The notes beneath the pieces are model-generated. The model was given only the letters and a program-made list of their open reading frames with translations, was not told the origin of the DNA and ran no database searches. From positions 854,799 through 879,136 of the forward strand of contig BFEA01000536.1 in assembly GCA_003427395.1 (NCBI GenBank): a stretch of 24,338 bases of DNA, read 5' to 3'. The DNA comes from Chara braunii (taxonomy: Eukaryota; Streptophyta; Charophyceae; Charales; Characeae). Below, one piece after another: positions 23,881 to 24,338 of this stretch (its first letter is position 1; every line of letters begins with the position of its first letter). The translations under genes were made by a program, and so were the position numbers.

Positions 23881-24266
23881 CTAGTTAAGCAGGCGGTGGG
23901 CTGTTAGACAACAGTTGTGGGTCAATAAGTCTATTTTCAGGAAGGCACAACAAGCTTCGGCAAGGATAGCAGAGGTCATTTGGCCAAGTGTCAGTCCGTC
24001 CAGTCGAGTGGCCAGATCCAGGGAAGTCTCAGAACTTCTGGAAGCAGCAAACAAAGGAAAAGGAGACCAACCCATAACCATAAGAAGAAGTCTGGAAGAC
24101 AGATCAGCAAGTACAAAAGGCCAGCAGCACTTGGACATAGGGACATGCTTCACACTCAATGCAGAAGCGCTGCTGCGGTATTCTGCGTTCAGGAGGGGAC
24201 TGAGCAAGTGAGCGTGAGTGTAGGGCAGTGTCGTCAACAACGCTGGGCACCGTAGCCATAGCTGGA

Positions 24267-24268
<2 letters not shown>
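23881..24268. other. Open frames of unknown meaning
   Basis: Two overlapping plus-strand frames (23915-24211 and 23980-24255) and a minus-strand frame run through this AG-rich stretch. None resembles a domain I know. The lengths are near chance, and the sequence sits between a MITE and a microsatellite. Confidence 0.4.

Positions 24269-24338
<70 letters not shown>
24269..24338. repeat. Compound (GT)n(GA)n microsatellite at the window end
   Basis: (GT)n 24269-24301 then (GA)n to the end. Same composite order as 1174-1232. Confidence 0.96.

Overview
This is a eukaryotic nuclear window that is almost entirely non-coding. It shows long (CA)n, (GT)n, (GA)n, (CT)n and (TA)n microsatellites, several fold-back (MITE-like) elements, retroposed U6 snRNA copies, a tRNA-derived SINE, and nuclear-type tRNA genes with internal pol III promoters. 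The initiator tRNA-Met, the plant-type 3' half of the U6 copies and the one protein exon all fit the green/plant lineage. Repeat content suggests a repeat-rich alga or early-diverging streptophyte. That lineage call is an inference from memory of family consensus sequences, not from a search.

Layout. 1-79 is a library artefact: a perfect 38-bp Tn5/Nextera mate-pair junction adapter, preceded by 36 bases copied from 12421-12456. 1233-4318 is a decayed tandem array of tRNA-Ala(UGC) and initiator tRNA-Met genes, all on the minus strand, interrupted at about 1932-2860 by a U6 pseudogene and a fold-back element. 4325-8690 holds two MITEs, a U6 retropseudogene, a diverged duplicated segment and a large diverged inverted repeat. 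8669-9960 holds a three-copy repeat and a SINE. 9980-10455 is a MITE next to an isolated tRNA-Ala(UGC). 11065-11263 is a minisatellite, followed by a tRNA-Ala with anticodon CGC at 11427-11499. 11500-15350 shows no gene. 15356-15902 holds two fold-back elements side by side. 16050-18650 has no recognisable feature except a G-quadruplex motif. 19485-19588 is a U6 retropseudogene with a 9-bp target duplication. 19786-20356 is a GC-rich block with a 30-bp perfect palindrome. 21704-21847 is the only convincing protein-coding piece: one internal exon of a mitochondrial NDUFAF7/MidA-type methyltransferase, between a C-rich minisatellite and an intron with about 850 bases of polypyrimidine. 23555-24338 holds a 12-bp-period minisatellite, another MITE and a (GT)n(GA)n tract.

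The most interesting structure is the tRNA array. Ala genes start at 2926, 3148, 3535, 3755 and 4141, so the spacing alternates 222/387/220/386 and defines a higher-order unit of about 607 bp. Initiator copies lie 33-36 nt upstream of Ala genes with no pol III terminator between, which suggests dicistronic iMet-Ala transcription. Two initiator copies have lost their acceptor stem but keep paired inner stems, including a two-base compensatory change. Two assembly scars (a single N between perfect 84-bp or 83-bp direct repeats) should be corrected before any copy-number work.
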